A stretch of 64,000 nt of DNA from Blastopirellula marina DSM 3645 (GTDB lineage: Bacteria > Planctomycetota > Planctomycetia > Pirellulales > Pirellulaceae). Shown in pieces: positions 17,481-27,413 of this stretch. Where the stretch lies: positions 3,507,800 through 3,571,799 of the forward strand of contig NZ_CH672376.1 of the NCBI RefSeq assembly GCF_000153105.1. The letters run 5' to 3'. A program made the position numbers and the translations under genes. The notes beneath the pieces were generated by a model. The model was not told where the DNA came from. It saw nothing but the letters and a program-made list of their open reading frames with translations, and searched no databases. How positions within the stretch are numbered: the stretch's first letter is position 1; each line of letters opens with the position of its first letter.

Positions 17481-19202
17481 CTACTTATCGTTGTCGCTTT
17501 TCTCGCTCGTCTTCAGCCGATAGCAGGCGGCTTGCTCGGCGTTGCGGACCAATAGCAGATCGCCGGTCAGGCAAAGATTGTTCCAATTGGGCGAGACCTC
17601 ACTCTCCAGCGCCTGGATGCGTCCTGCTTCTTCGTACGCGGCGGGGTTCGCGGCGGCCAGCACCAACTCGCCCTCTTCGGTCATGACCAGCAGGTGGTCG
17701 CCAACCAGCAACAGTTGACCATGTCCGAAGCCGCGTTGGCGCCAGGTACGCTCGCCATCGGCGGCCGTGACACATTCCAGGATGCCGTCGTTTAGGCCAT
17801 AGATAAAACCATCTTTCGCCGCGACGTTAGTGAACTTGGTCTTCAGTAAGCGACCATCGGACCAGACGTCTTGCACTGCGTATTGGCCGTCCGCTTGCTT
17901 TTCGATCGCAAAAACCCGCGCGCCTTGGCCGTACCCTTTGCTGACCAGAATTCTCCCGTCGCCCAGATCCACCGGCTGCGAGCAAGTTGCGGCGCCAGAC
18001 GAGTCGCCGGCCCAATCGGTGATCCAGAGTTGCTTTCCGGTTTCAGGATTGTGACCGCTGACGGTGCTTTCGTTGACCGACATGATTTGCGTTTCGCCCC
18101 CAAGCTGGAACAAGCTGGGGGATGCGTAGCTCATCGGCTGCTGACCCCCGGTCCAAACTTGCTCGCCGGTCTGGGCGTCGTACGCGACCAGCGTGGTCGA
18201 TTCTTTGCGCGTGGGACCGCCTGCCGGCAAGATAATTAGTGCGCGGTCTTTCCCCTCGTACAGAAGCGGCGAACTCGCGCGGCCCCACGCGACCATTCCA
18301 TCAAACTGAGCCTGCGTCGTGTCAAACTCGTCCAACAAATCATGCCGCCAAACGACGTCGCCGGTGGCCGCGTCTAAACCAACCAAAGCGCCGGTTGCGC
18401 CGACCGCGTAAACTTTGCCGTCATGCACCAGCGGCGTCGAACGCGGCCCCACGTAACCCAAGACGGTTTCGTGACGCGCTTCATGTTTGAAATTCCAAAC
18501 CGGCTCGCCATCGGCGACGCGATAGCACGAGACATACTCGCTCGGGCCGCGCTGCTCCATCGTATACGCGAGATCCCCAACGACGACAAAGCCCGACCAG
18601 CCGGCCCCGATCGGCCGCCGCCAAACTTCCTGCGGCGGGCTCGTATTCCAGTCGCTCGCCAGGTTGGGCCCGGCCAACTTCAGATTGCGATCGGGCCCCA
18701 AAAACTGCGGGAAGTCATGCTCGGTCGATTGAGTGCTGTCTCCCTCGGCGGCGCCGCCGCCGTCCAGCGCGTCCAGTTGCTGATCGGCGCTTTGGGCAAA
18801 GCGATAGGCGAATATCGGCTTCATTTCGCCATCAACATGGACGATGCGAAAAAAGCAAAAAAAGATCGCCGGCGCCGACAGAACGCATGCGATCGGGAGC
18901 AGGCGAACCGCAATACTCCAGCCGCTGAACAGGGTGAACCAAATCACCGGGATGAAAAATGCGAAAAAGACGCCGATCAGCGTCATCACATTGCCCACCG
19001 CGCCGTCAAACAGCAGCGGAGCGATGTCGCGAACGCTGGCCAGCGGGCCATCTCCCAGCTCGATCGCCGACTGGCCAAATAGCGCCAGCAGCACAAAAAT
19101 GCCGGAAAATAGCCAAGTGCGGAGCGGCGGAAAGATGCGCGGCGACCGATCTTGGCTGGTCGAGGTCTCGTTGGTAGGACTGGAATCGACCGGCTCGGTC
19201 AT
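17481..19202 (-). CDS. Membrane-anchored PQQ-type beta-propeller protein
   Basis: About 573 residues. Three hydrophobic segments near the front (WLFSGIFVLLALFG, MTLIGVFFAFFIPVIWF, and LLPIACVLSAPAIFF) are followed by a large domain of PQQ/BamB-like repeats, each with a V-W-x-x motif (EPVWNFKHEA, GDVVWRHDL, GEQVWTGG, GKQLWITD). The ATG at 19202 is chosen because GGGGAG stands just before it; an earlier in-frame ATG lacks a site and would overlap the upstream gene. It starts 16 bp after the cytochrome gene stop, so the two are likely co-transcribed. Ligand or enzymatic role unknown. Confidence 0.85.
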   Translation of the reverse strand: MTEPVDSSPTNETSTSQDRSPRIFPPLRTWLFSGIFVLLALFGQSAIELGDGPLASVRDIAPLLFDGAVGNVMTLIGVFFAFFIPVIWFTLFSGWSIAVRLLPIACVLSAPAIFFCFFRIVHVDGEMKPIFAYRFAQSADQQLDALDGGGAAEGDSTQSTEHDFPQFLGPDRNLKLAGPNLASDWNTSPPQEVWRRPIGAGWSGFVVVGDLAYTMEQRGPSEYVSCYRVADGEPVWNFKHEARHETVLGYVGPRSTPLVHDGKVYAVGATGALVGLDAATGDVVWRHDLLDEFDTTQAQFDGMVAWGRASSPLLYEGKDRALIILPAGGPTRKESTTLVAYDAQTGEQVWTGGQQPMSYASPSLFQLGGETQIMSVNESTVSGHNPETGKQLWITDWAGDSSGAATCSQPVDLGDGRILVSKGYGQGARVFAIEKQADGQYAVQDVWSDGRLLKTKFTNVAAKDGFIYGLNDGILECVTAADGERTWRQRGFGHGQLLLVGDHLLVMTEEGELVLAAANPAAYEEAGRIQALESEVSPNWNNLCLTGDLLLVRNAEQAACYRLKTSEKSDNDK

Positions 19203-19218
19203 GCGCTGCTCCCCAAAA

Positions 19219-22200
19219 TCATTTTTTGTCACGCAATGATTGTAGGTAGGAGTACAAATCGGCCAACCCCTGATCGTCGACGCCGTTCAACAGCCCGACC
19301 GGCATCATCGATTGCGTGCTGGGGCGCCGCAGGACGATTTCGTCTTCCAAAATCCGCTCAGTGACGCCGGGACCGGTCTGAATCAGCGTGCCGGCCGGCG
19401 ATTCGTAAATGATCTTGCCAACAAAACTTTTCCCCGAGCGGGTCATCAGCTGCGTCGTATGGAACAGCGGTGAGACGTCTCGATTGGGGTCGACGATCGC
19501 CATAAACAGGTCGTACTGGCGAAATCGGCCCGTGATATTGTCAAGGTTCGGTCCCAGCGCGCTATTCGTTGCGTGACACTGCTTGCAAGCGCGGGCGGCG
19601 AAGATCGCTTCTCCCCGTTTCACGTCCCCGGTATCCCAGGCGACATCCGTCAAACGACTTTTCCAACTCGCTTCGTCGGCGGCGTAGGCGAACAACTCTT
19701 TGTTGAGCGTCGGATACGCGGCGGCGAACCATTCAAACCAAGGTTGGTACGTTTCGGTCGCAACAGCGCCCTGCTGGGCGGGCGTCGCGACCGGCGCTTT
19801 GGTCCAAACCTGCAGCAACTTGGCGATCGCTTGGCTTTGCTCGGCCTGTTGTCCCGGCATGCAGGCCGCACGCAGCGACTTCATCGCGACCAACAGATCC
19901 CCATCCGCAACGGCGTCGGTCGGCATCTTCTGTAAGATCTCGGCCGCTAGCAGCACCGACCCGGGACTGGCCGACAGCAGCGAATCGACGAAGCGTTGGC
20001 GGTCTTCGTTCTGCAGCGATTCGCCCAATCTCGCGAGCACCGCATGGCGCATATTGAAGTCGTCCCAGCGCGCTCGCAGCACGTCCAGACGTTCCGCTTC
20101 CGGCAACGAATCCACCAGCGGCATCATCTCGTCTGGCCAGCTGTCTTCGATCGCGTCGACGTCGTTTTCTTCCAGAATCTTGGTCACGGCAGTCGCTTGC
20201 TGTGCGGCGCTGAAGTAAGAGGCGAAGAGCGCATGCTCAAGCATGCCGAAATCTTCACTCGCAAGCATCGCGTCGGCCAGTTGCGGCGCCTGCTTCAACT
20301 CGGCCGCAAACGCTTCTCCCATGCGCAGCGACCAGTTTTGGCTGATCGTCAGTCCCTGGTCAGCAATTTTGGCGTGCAGTTGCAGGTAGGCGGCGGCCTC
20401 GGCGGCGATCACTTCCGTCGATCGCTCTCCGGGGATTCGCGACAGGCAAATGAGGTAGTGCTCATCTTCCTCGACCGTCGACTGGTCGGTCCAAAACTGG
20501 GCGACCTGCTCGACAAAGTTAGGCGCCGGCTGCTCGATCATCGCCAGCGTCCGCGCGATCTCGGTATCGACCGTCGGCTCGTCCACGGGGAAGATCGGAT
20601 CCAACTTGCTGGCCAATTGATCCCACATCGTCAGCGGCGCCGTGCGCGGACGGCCCGGCGAGTAGCCAGCGTAAACGTCGGGATCGACTCGCTCGGCGGT
20701 AATATCGCCCAGGGCGATTTGCACGACGCGAATTGCGTCTTGCTGCTCATACAGATGGGTCGCTGTTTCTAGTCGATCCACCGCTTGATGAATCACGCCG
20801 ACGATTACCTCGGAACTTGCATTGTGCGCCGCCGTCTGCGACCAGATCGCCGCGATCGAATGTCCGACGTCGACCTTCCTATCCGGCGATTTTTCTAAGA
20901 TTCGATCGAACGCGACGAGCGCCGCGCTCCGCACATTGCGATCTTCATCGCTCAATGACTGCCAGTTGCAGTTTTGCACGTCTGTGTCGTACTGTGCGGC
21001 CGAAGCGATCGCTTCCCAAGCTGCGCGACGCACCATCGGCGACGCGTGGTGGGTTAACGGATAAAACTGCGCAGGACATACGGCGTCGCGGCGGCACGCC
21101 AAACTCCAAATCGCCCGCGCGACGATTGCCTGCGAGAGAGTCGCTTCTTCCTTCGTACTGAGCAGCCGATCGACCTCCGGTCCATCCTTCAAACCGCCGA
21201 AGAGTTCGGTCACAATTTCGATCGCGCGCACGCGCTCGGCCGTAGAATGCTGCGGGTTTTGGCTCACGGAGATGAAAAACTCACGACCAATTTGCATCGC
21301 CAGCGGCGCCCACTTGGCGTACGACCAAGCGGCTTGCGGTTGCGGCGCCTGGAGCACCAGATCCACGCCGCCTAGCTGGGATTCGGCGTTCGACTGGCCG
21401 ACATATTCAATCTTAAAAATGCCGCCGCGCGTGCCGCGGCCACCGATCGCTAAATACATTTCCCCCTCTTTACCGACGGCGATGTCGACCGGCGCGAGAC
21501 CAGCGGCGCCGGTGGTTTCAAGGAAGGTTTCTTGACTCGCCGATAGTCCGCCGCCATCGGAGGTGCAGGGAAAGAAGTAGATCTTCCCCAGCGTCCAGCA
21601 GCAGCTGAAAACGCCGTGGCGGTATTTGTCAGGGAAGGCCGTATGGCGGTAGGTTTCGACGCCGGTCGGCGATCCGCGGCCGATGTCGACCAGCCGGGCA
21701 CGGCTGTCGAAATAGGTCGGCGGTCGATTCCAACTGCGCTGCCAACCATGCAAGACCCAGCCATGATGCTGCGCTACGCCGATGTCAAACAAGCGATTAG
21801 GCGCGTACCACGGCAGATGTTGGTCGCGTTCGCCATCGGCGTCGACCGTCAACATGCGGCCGGCGGCGTCGAAGGCGAAGTCGTACGGGTTGCGGAAACC
21901 GTGCGCCACGACTTCCGATTGGTGCGTCTCTGGATGAATGCGAATGATCGCGCCGGTTTTGGGATGTTCGATCGGCGAGTGCGACGTGGTGACGTGACGC
22001 TCAAAGATGTTCGCGTCGTTTCCGCAGATCACATAGACCCAACCATCGGCGCCAAAAACCACGCCGTTGGTTCCATGCTCGGGATGTCGCGATTGCTCCA
22101 AAGTTTCGGCGGCGCCGTCGGCGCGGCCATCTCCATCGGCGTCCGTCAGTTTGAGCAGACCAAAGTCGCCGCTGCAGTAGAGATCGCCGCCGCGAAACGC

Positions 22201-22494
22201 CATGCCGTGGGCGCCGCTGCGAGGAACGTCGGAAAAGAGCGTCGCCCGATCGGCGGTTCCGTCGCCGTCGTCATCGTGCAAGGTTTTGACGTAGCCGGCG
22301 CCTGCGACGACGACGCGCCCTTCGGCGTCGAGCGTCATTGAGTAGATGTCGTGCGCCAAGTCGTCATCGGCGAAGAGCGTCGCGCGGAACCCGGCCGGGA
22401 CCGAGATCCCAGCGGCTTCTTCGGCGGAAAATCCTGGCGCGGCCAGCGATGTCTGGACGGCGACCGTCAGCAAGAGCAAATAAAAGCGGGGCAT
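19219..22494 (-). CDS. PVC-type dehydrogenase-like propeller protein with C-terminal cytochrome c
   Basis: A 1091-residue exported protein of the large planctomycete/verrucomicrobial family with an N-terminal sugar-dehydrogenase-like beta-propeller, a HEAT-like middle and a C-terminal haem domain. A signal peptide (MPRFYLLLLTVAVQTSLAAP) is clear. Calcium-like loops DDDGDGTADRATLF and DADGDGRADGAAETL mark the propeller. The single haem site is CKQCH near residue 970, followed by the family end region DIVLRR-like (EDEIVLRRPSTQSMMPVG). Substrate unknown; probably periplasmic oxidation. Confidence 0.87.
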   Translation of the reverse strand: MPRFYLLLLTVAVQTSLAAPGFSAEEAAGISVPAGFRATLFADDDLAHDIYSMTLDAEGRVVVAGAGYVKTLHDDDGDGTADRATLFSDVPRSGAHGMAFRGGDLYCSGDFGLLKLTDADGDGRADGAAETLEQSRHPEHGTNGVVFGADGWVYVICGNDANIFERHVTTSHSPIEHPKTGAIIRIHPETHQSEVVAHGFRNPYDFAFDAAGRMLTVDADGERDQHLPWYAPNRLFDIGVAQHHGWVLHGWQRSWNRPPTYFDSRARLVDIGRGSPTGVETYRHTAFPDKYRHGVFSCCWTLGKIYFFPCTSDGGGLSASQETFLETTGAAGLAPVDIAVGKEGEMYLAIGGRGTRGGIFKIEYVGQSNAESQLGGVDLVLQAPQPQAAWSYAKWAPLAMQIGREFFISVSQNPQHSTAERVRAIEIVTELFGGLKDGPEVDRLLSTKEEATLSQAIVARAIWSLACRRDAVCPAQFYPLTHHASPMVRRAAWEAIASAAQYDTDVQNCNWQSLSDEDRNVRSAALVAFDRILEKSPDRKVDVGHSIAAIWSQTAAHNASSEVIVGVIHQAVDRLETATHLYEQQDAIRVVQIALGDITAERVDPDVYAGYSPGRPRTAPLTMWDQLASKLDPIFPVDEPTVDTEIARTLAMIEQPAPNFVEQVAQFWTDQSTVEEDEHYLICLSRIPGERSTEVIAAEAAAYLQLHAKIADQGLTISQNWSLRMGEAFAAELKQAPQLADAMLASEDFGMLEHALFASYFSAAQQATAVTKILEENDVDAIEDSWPDEMMPLVDSLPEAERLDVLRARWDDFNMRHAVLARLGESLQNEDRQRFVDSLLSASPGSVLLAAEILQKMPTDAVADGDLLVAMKSLRAACMPGQQAEQSQAIAKLLQVWTKAPVATPAQQGAVATETYQPWFEWFAAAYPTLNKELFAYAADEASWKSRLTDVAWDTGDVKRGEAIFAARACKQCHATNSALGPNLDNITGRFRQYDLFMAIVDPNRDVSPLFHTTQLMTRSGKSFVGKIIYESPAGTLIQTGPGVTERILEDEIVLRRPSTQSMMPVGLLNGVDDQGLADLYSYLQSLRDKK

Positions 22495-22584
22495 AACGTC
22501 AGAACCAATCAGGTGGGCTGGGTAGGTGGGAAGCTGCTCCCTATCCTAAACGCCAGACCGCTGTCGCTCAAATGCCGTTATGTC

Positions 22585-23199
22585 TTAGTGATGCACTCCG
22601 ACCGACCACGAAACGTGCGGCGGATGGTGATGGTGGCGCGGATGTCGGTATCGATAATAAGGGGGCGCGCACCAAGGATCGTAGTAGCTCTCTTGGATAA
22701 TAACGGGGCGACTATCAACATAGCGCACCGGCTGCACCAACGGAGGCGGATTTTGTAAGGCCGCCAGCACCGGATCGCTGACTCCGGCGCTCTTCAGTTG
22801 GATCAAGTCTTGCGGGGTCGGAGAAGTCGCAACGCCGTGGCGGTTGATGTGCGAGATAATCACTTGATCGCCCAATCCGGCCTGGCTCATCGCGGCGACG
22901 TCTTGAAACGTGGTTGCCCCGGCCAATTGCCGCCCTAGTCGCTCTTGGAAGATCGCCTGATTGCGGGCATCCGTCTCATCGATACTCGACCCAACCGCCG
23001 AACCGGCGACGGCGCCGACTCCCGCGCCGATCAATGCGCCAGCCGCCGTGTTGCCTGTCGCGTTGCCAATCGCGGCGCCGGCGACGGCGCCGGTAAGTCC
23101 GCCTGCGGCGGCCAAGCGATCTTGTGCGTAAGGAGAGCGACAGCCGATCGCCGTGACGATCAACGCGGCAAGCGAGAATTTCAGCAAATCTTTGGTCAT
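22585..23199 (-). CDS. Glycine-zipper lipoprotein
   Basis: A 204-residue exported protein. The signal ends in a lipobox-like LIVTAIGC. A glycine-zipper stretch with GxxxG spacing follows (GGLTGAVAGAAIGNATG and on to about residue 70), then a helical region and a proline/histidine/tyrosine-rich tail (YYRYRHPRHHHHPPH). The ATG at 23199 has GGAG nine bases upstream. Glycine zippers of this kind are usual in outer-membrane or envelope lipoproteins; the His-rich tail could bind metal (inference). Confidence 0.75.
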   Translation of the reverse strand: MTKDLLKFSLAALIVTAIGCRSPYAQDRLAAAGGLTGAVAGAAIGNATGNTAAGALIGAGVGAVAGSAVGSSIDETDARNQAIFQERLGRQLAGATTFQDVAAMSQAGLGDQVIISHINRHGVATSPTPQDLIQLKSAGVSDPVLAALQNPPPLVQPVRYVDSRPVIIQESYYDPWCAPPYYRYRHPRHHHHPPHVSWSVGVHH

Positions 23200-23353
23200 C
23201 CGTTCCATCTCCGACGGCGCTCGTACTTCCGTTTCCCTCATTATCGGCGCCATAGCACCGATAGAGCATCCGAGCGATGCGGAATCATGGCAGCGGCGGT
23301 TATATGGGTCAAGCTGACTTTTGAAGCAGGGCAAGCCGACTTTGGCAGCAACG

Positions 23354-24505
23354 CTAGCTGCCGGGCGGATTGGGCGAGAACTTGCGCCATTTTTCAAACG
23401 CGGCGGAGCGTTCGACGTCGGTCGCGAAGCCGATCGTGCGATAGCTGTAGAGATAGTTGGCGTCGGTCGTGATCCGGTCGAAGCTAAACTCGCGGGGATT
23501 ACGGCCGCTGAGATGAATTGCCGCCGCCAAAGCGACGTCGCGGACCTGGCTTTCGAAGGGCTCGCGTTGATTGACCGGAACAATGTCACTGTCATTGTCG
23601 AACAGTTGCTCGAGAAATGGGATATCTTCGGTCGAACCCAATTTGGCGATCGCCAGAATCGAGTAAGCCAAATGCAGGTTGTTTGGCACAGCTTGCGTAG
23701 AAGGACCGGGATCCTCGACCATCGAGCGCGCGAGTAGGACGCCGGCCTGAAGATCTTCGCGAATCGAGAGCAATAGCACCGAAAAACGATGCTGCATCGT
23801 CAAATAAGGGCTATCCACCGAGTTGCGGATCCAGCGGTTGAAAAGCTTGCGGACGACTTCCGCCTCGTCGGGGTTGTTGAGCGCCTGCGTGATCGGCCGC
23901 GAGGAGAGTGAATATTGCAGTTCAGCAAAAGCGGGCGCAGTGACTTCAAAATTGGGACTACTGGTCAGCAACAACAGTGCGGCGACGCTCGCCATGCTGG
24001 GGGGAGATTGCGAATTGTAAAGTCGGAGTCGCAGCTCCAAAGCGCGGCGATAAACCGCATAGTCAATTTCGTTTGGACTGTTTTTCGCTAGATCCAACAA
24101 CTCCCATTCGCTTTCGGACATGCGAGCAAAAATTCGCCGCGAGACGGCGTCATCGCCGACGATCTCCCGAAACTGCGGCCAACAAGGGAGCGAAAGCGCG
24201 TCACTGGAGCTGCGAAACGCGTTGATCCGATCACGCCGATCTTTGGCGACGATGCCATCCAGCAGATTGATCGCCTGCATTTTTACGGTGGGATCAGGCG
24301 CGGTCGACGCGACCACCAGCGCCGCATGGGCCTCCATCCCCCGCTCTAAGAGGCTTTCCGCCGATCTTTTGCGGGTCTGAAAGTCGTCGGCGCCGAGTCC
24401 GATGACCAATTCGTCAATCGATTCGGTTTCTTCGGCATAGCCCGGTGACGCCGCGCCGCAGGCCAAAACGACGGCGAAAAGCAGAAGTCGAGAATAGGTC
24501 ATCAT
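23354..24505 (-). CDS. Exported hypothetical protein with HEAT-like helices
   Basis: A 383-residue protein with a signal peptide (LLLFAVVLACGAASPGYA) and a helical body. The stretch ELVIGLGADDFQTRKRSAES recalls the N-terminal repeat often seen in planctomycete HEAT-like secreted proteins. No catalytic motif seen. It is upstream of, and in the same direction as, the glycine-zipper lipoprotein. Confidence 0.75.
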   Translation of the reverse strand: MMTYSRLLLFAVVLACGAASPGYAEETESIDELVIGLGADDFQTRKRSAESLLERGMEAHAALVVASTAPDPTVKMQAINLLDGIVAKDRRDRINAFRSSSDALSLPCWPQFREIVGDDAVSRRIFARMSESEWELLDLAKNSPNEIDYAVYRRALELRLRLYNSQSPPSMASVAALLLLTSSPNFEVTAPAFAELQYSLSSRPITQALNNPDEAEVVRKLFNRWIRNSVDSPYLTMQHRFSVLLLSIREDLQAGVLLARSMVEDPGPSTQAVPNNLHLAYSILAIAKLGSTEDIPFLEQLFDNDSDIVPVNQREPFESQVRDVALAAAIHLSGRNPREFSFDRITTDANYLYSYRTIGFATDVERSAAFEKWRKFSPNPPGS

Positions 24506-24819
24506 GCGGCGCCAGGGGAAAGGAAGGGACTGCGAACCTCATTTTAGACGCGAAGTAGGGGAAACGTCTAATGAAAAACCTTGCTGACGCCCCGCTTGCC
24601 GCCGACCGGGCCGGCAAGTAAAGTGATGTCTTCTAGGGATTTGTGGCCGCTTGCAGCTTTACTGCTAAAGTGCCCTCGTCAACGAAAAGTTCGTGATGAC
24701 GAGCTGAAGAAACAGTCGTTTCTGCTGCGGCCAATGTATTTTTTCAAAAGCCGCCTTCTTTGCGCTACTGAGGTTTCCCCCTTGGTGTGCGATTGTGCGG
24801 CCATTTTTAAGCCGCCAAA
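24506..24819. other. Intergenic region with leader hairpins
   Basis: No gene seen in these 314 bases between divergent genes. Two inverted repeats stand out: CTTGCCG/CGGCAAG (24595-24618), and a long hairpin at 24675-24703 described separately. The second half is probably promoter and 5' leader of the cystathionine gamma-synthase-like gene. Confidence 0.5.
24675..24703 (+). promoter_or_regulatory. Strong hairpin in the presumed leader of the methionine-pathway gene
   Basis: CTCGTCA and ACGAA pair with TTCGT and TGACGAG around an AAG loop, with a two-base bulge: 12 base pairs. A weaker GCGGC/GCCGC stem around a T-run follows. It lies 117 bases before the start codon. It does not match a SAM riboswitch consensus that I know; it may be an attenuator or a simple stability element. 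Confidence 0.35.
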
Positions 24820-26028
24820 ATGAACGACCCGAACCGCGTCCCGCTCGACGTTTCTGACCTTGGTTTCTCGACCTCTTCCGTCCAAGCCGGCGAAGCGCGT
24901 CAAAAGCCGGAAAGCGCGATCACCGATCCGATTTTCTGCGCTTCGACCTATACGTTTACCGACACCGCGTCGGTCATTCGCTATATCGAAGAAAACGAAG
25001 AGCGCGAAGAATATGGCCGCTACGGCAATCCCGGCGAGAAAATCGCCGAAAAGAAACTAGCGGCCCTGGAAGGGGGCGAAGACGCCGTGCTGTATTCCAG
25101 CGGCATGGCGGCGATCGTCGGCTTGTTGATGGCCAAGCTGAACGCCGGCGACGAAGTAATCTTCTTTGACGAATGTTATCATCGCAGCCGCGAGTTTTGC
25201 TCCAAGCATCTCGCGCGATTCGGCGTCGTCACGCGCCAGGTTAAAGCGTGCGACTACGACGCGATGGAAAAAGCGATCAACAAAAACACCAAAATGTTGG
25301 TCAGCGAGTCCCCCACGAACCCCCACCTCAGCGTCGTCGATCTCGAAAAGTTCGCCGCGATCGGCAAAAAGCATGGGGTCGAAACGCTGATCGACGCGAC
25401 GCTGGCGACCCCGTACAACGTTCGCCCGTTGGAATATGGCGTCGACTATGTGCTGCACTCCGCGACCAAATATCTGGCCGGTCATAATGATCTGTTGGCC
25501 GGCGTCATCATCGGCTCCAAAGCGCAGCTAGAGTCGGTTCGCAAGCTGCGCGGCATCATGGGGGGGATCAATTCTCCGCACAATATTTACTTGTTGTTGC
25601 GCGGTTTGAAAACCTTCAGCTTGCGGATGGAGCGCCACAACCAGAATGGTCAAGCGATCGCCGAATTCCTCGAGTCTCACCCGAAGGTCGAGAAGGTTTA
25701 TTATCCCGGCTTGCCGTCCCACAAGTATTTTGACATCGCGAAACAGACGATGCGCGGCTTCGGCGGCCTGATTACCTTCTTGGTTAAAGACGCCGATTGG
25801 CGGAAAACGGCCGACGTGATCGACGCCGTAAAGATCCCCCGCATCGCCCCCAGCTTGGGCGGCGTTGAATCGCTGATCGAGCAACCGCTGGTGATGAGCT
25901 ACTACCAACTCGCGCCGGAAGAACGGGCCAAATTCGGCATTTATGACAACATGATCCGGATGGCCTGCGGCATCGAAGACGCCGAAGACTTGATCGCCGA
26001 CCTGAAACAAGCGCTTGATTCGATTTAG
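24820..26028 (+). CDS. Cystathionine gamma-synthase-like PLP enzyme (plant-like type)
   Basis: A 402-residue member of the Cys/Met metabolism PLP family. The PLP lysine is Lys217 in HSATKYLAGHND; Asp192 (LIDATLATPYN) should hold the pyridine nitrogen; YGRYGNP (65-71) binds phosphate from the neighbour subunit. From memory, long stretches resemble plant cystathionine gamma-synthase (EYGRYGNP; VYYPGLPSH; a C-terminal [16 protein letters not shown]). That would place it in methionine synthesis from an activated homoserine plus cysteine. A lyase role cannot be excluded. Confidence 0.87.
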   Translation: MNDPNRVPLDVSDLGFSTSSVQAGEARQKPESAITDPIFCASTYTFTDTASVIRYIEENEEREEYGRYGNPGEKIAEKKLAALEGGEDAVLYSSGMAAIVGLLMAKLNAGDEVIFFDECYHRSREFCSKHLARFGVVTRQVKACDYDAMEKAINKNTKMLVSESPTNPHLSVVDLEKFAAIGKKHGVETLIDATLATPYNVRPLEYGVDYVLHSATKYLAGHNDLLAGVIIGSKAQLESVRKLRGIMGGINSPHNIYLLLRGLKTFSLRMERHNQNGQAIAEFLESHPKVEKVYYPGLPSHKYFDIAKQTMRGFGGLITFLVKDADWRKTADVIDAVKIPRIAPSLGGVESLIEQPLVMSYYQLAPEERAKFGIYDNMIRMACGIEDAEDLIADLKQALDSI

Positions 26029-26055
26029 AAGTTGGATAGATCACCTCCCCGCCGA

Positions 26056-26223
26056 GTAGGGTGGGTGGAGCAAGCCGCATTGGATTTGGCCACTTTCAAC
26101 CGACATGACCGGCTCGCGCAACCCACCATGTCCTGCTGGTCGAGCAGGCGCTGGTGGGTTGCGCAAGCCGGGCGAATCGTTTGAAATTGGGCGCCAGGAT
26201 TCGGCTTTCTCCACCCACCCTAC
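26056..26223. repeat. MITE-like element with nested inverted repeats
   Basis: A 168-bp non-coding element with perfect 13-bp terminal inverted repeats GTAGGGTGGGTGG (26056-26068) and CCACCCACCCTAC (26211-26223). Inside is a second perfect 13-bp pair, GCGCAACCCACCA (26116-26128) and TGGTGGGTTGCGC (26152-26164). A partial copy is at 97-170. It separates the two PLP-enzyme genes. No transposase inside. Confidence 0.8.
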
Positions 26224-26270
26224 GGTTAGGGCTATGCATTGGCAACTCGTTTTGCAGAAAGTGAAGACAA

Positions 26271-27413
26271 ATGCAGTTCCGCACCAAAGCGATCCATGTC
26301 GGCAATGCTCGCGATCCGCAAACCGGCGCCGTCGTGCCGCCGATTCATGTCGCTAGCACTTACGTGCAGCCGGGCGCCGGAGAATGGGGCGAGTTCGACT
26401 ATTCGCGCAGCGGCAATCCGACGCGTAAAAACCTCGAGACGACCCTCGCCGCATTGGAAGCGGGAACCGGCGCTCTGGCCTATGCATCCGGCATGGCGGC
26501 GATCCATGGCGCAATGATGCTGCTGGAATCAGGCGACCATGTCGTCGCCGGCTCTGACATTTACGGCGGCGCCTATCGTTTGCTTCATAAGATCTGCAAT
26601 CGATCGGGAGTGACGACCACGCTGGCTCCGTCGAGCGATCTGGGAGCGCTCGAAGCGGCGATTACGCCGCAGACCAAGATGCTGTGGATCGAAAGTCCCG
26701 GCAATCCGCAAATGTCGATCAGCGACATCGCCGCCTGCGCCGAGATCGCCAAGCGGCATCATTTGCTGCTAGGAGTCGACAGCACGTTCGCGACGCCGGT
26801 GTTGACTCGTCCTTTGGAGTTGGGCGCCGACATCGTCATGCATTCGGCCACCAAATATTTGGGCGGACATAGCGACGTATTGGGCGGAGCGCTGGTCGTC
26901 AACGACAAATCGCTCTACGACCGACTGTACTTTGTGCAAAATGCGACAGGCGCGGTGCTGGGACCGTTCGAGTCATTTCTGGTTAGCCGTGGTCTGAAGA
27001 CGTTGGAGCTGCGCGTGCGGGAACAATGCCGCACCGCGCAAAAGATCGCCGAGTTTTTGGACGCCGATCCCCGCGTGTCGCGCGTGCTGTACCCCGGTCT
27101 GCCAAATCACCCAGGACACGAGATCGCGGCTCGTCAGATGGACGGCGGTTTTGGCGCGATGCTTAGCTTTGAGGTCAACGGAGATTTCGCCGCGACCAAA
27201 AAGGTCGCCGAGTCGACCCGGCTCTTTCAACTAGCGGTCAGCCTGGGCGCGGTCGAGTCGCTGATCGAGCAGCCGGCGTCGATGTCGCACGCGAGCTACG
27301 ATCGAGACGCGCGCCTGGCACATGGAATCCGGGACGAACTGATCCGACTCTCGATTGGGCTGGAAGCGTTTGAAGATCTGCGCGACGACTTGGATCAGGC
27401 GCTGGGCGCATAA
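26271..27413 (+). CDS. Cystathionine gamma-synthase/lyase family PLP enzyme
   Basis: A 380-residue paralogue of the gene just upstream, of the usual bacterial type. YSRSGNPTR (44-52) binds PLP phosphate, Asp170 (GVDSTFATP) the ring nitrogen, and Lys195 ([12 protein letters not shown]) forms the Schiff base. It probably acts in trans-sulfuration or methionine synthesis, as cystathionine gamma-synthase, gamma-lyase or a sulfhydrylase; sequence alone does not decide. A repeat lies between it and its paralogue, and a terminator follows at once. Confidence 0.87.
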   Translation: MQFRTKAIHVGNARDPQTGAVVPPIHVASTYVQPGAGEWGEFDYSRSGNPTRKNLETTLAALEAGTGALAYASGMAAIHGAMMLLESGDHVVAGSDIYGGAYRLLHKICNRSGVTTTLAPSSDLGALEAAITPQTKMLWIESPGNPQMSISDIAACAEIAKRHHLLLGVDSTFATPVLTRPLELGADIVMHSATKYLGGHSDVLGGALVVNDKSLYDRLYFVQNATGAVLGPFESFLVSRGLKTLELRVREQCRTAQKIAEFLDADPRVSRVLYPGLPNHPGHEIAARQMDGGFGAMLSFEVNGDFAATKKVAESTRLFQLAVSLGAVESLIEQPASMSHASYDRDARLAHGIRDELIRLSIGLEAFEDLRDDLDQALGA

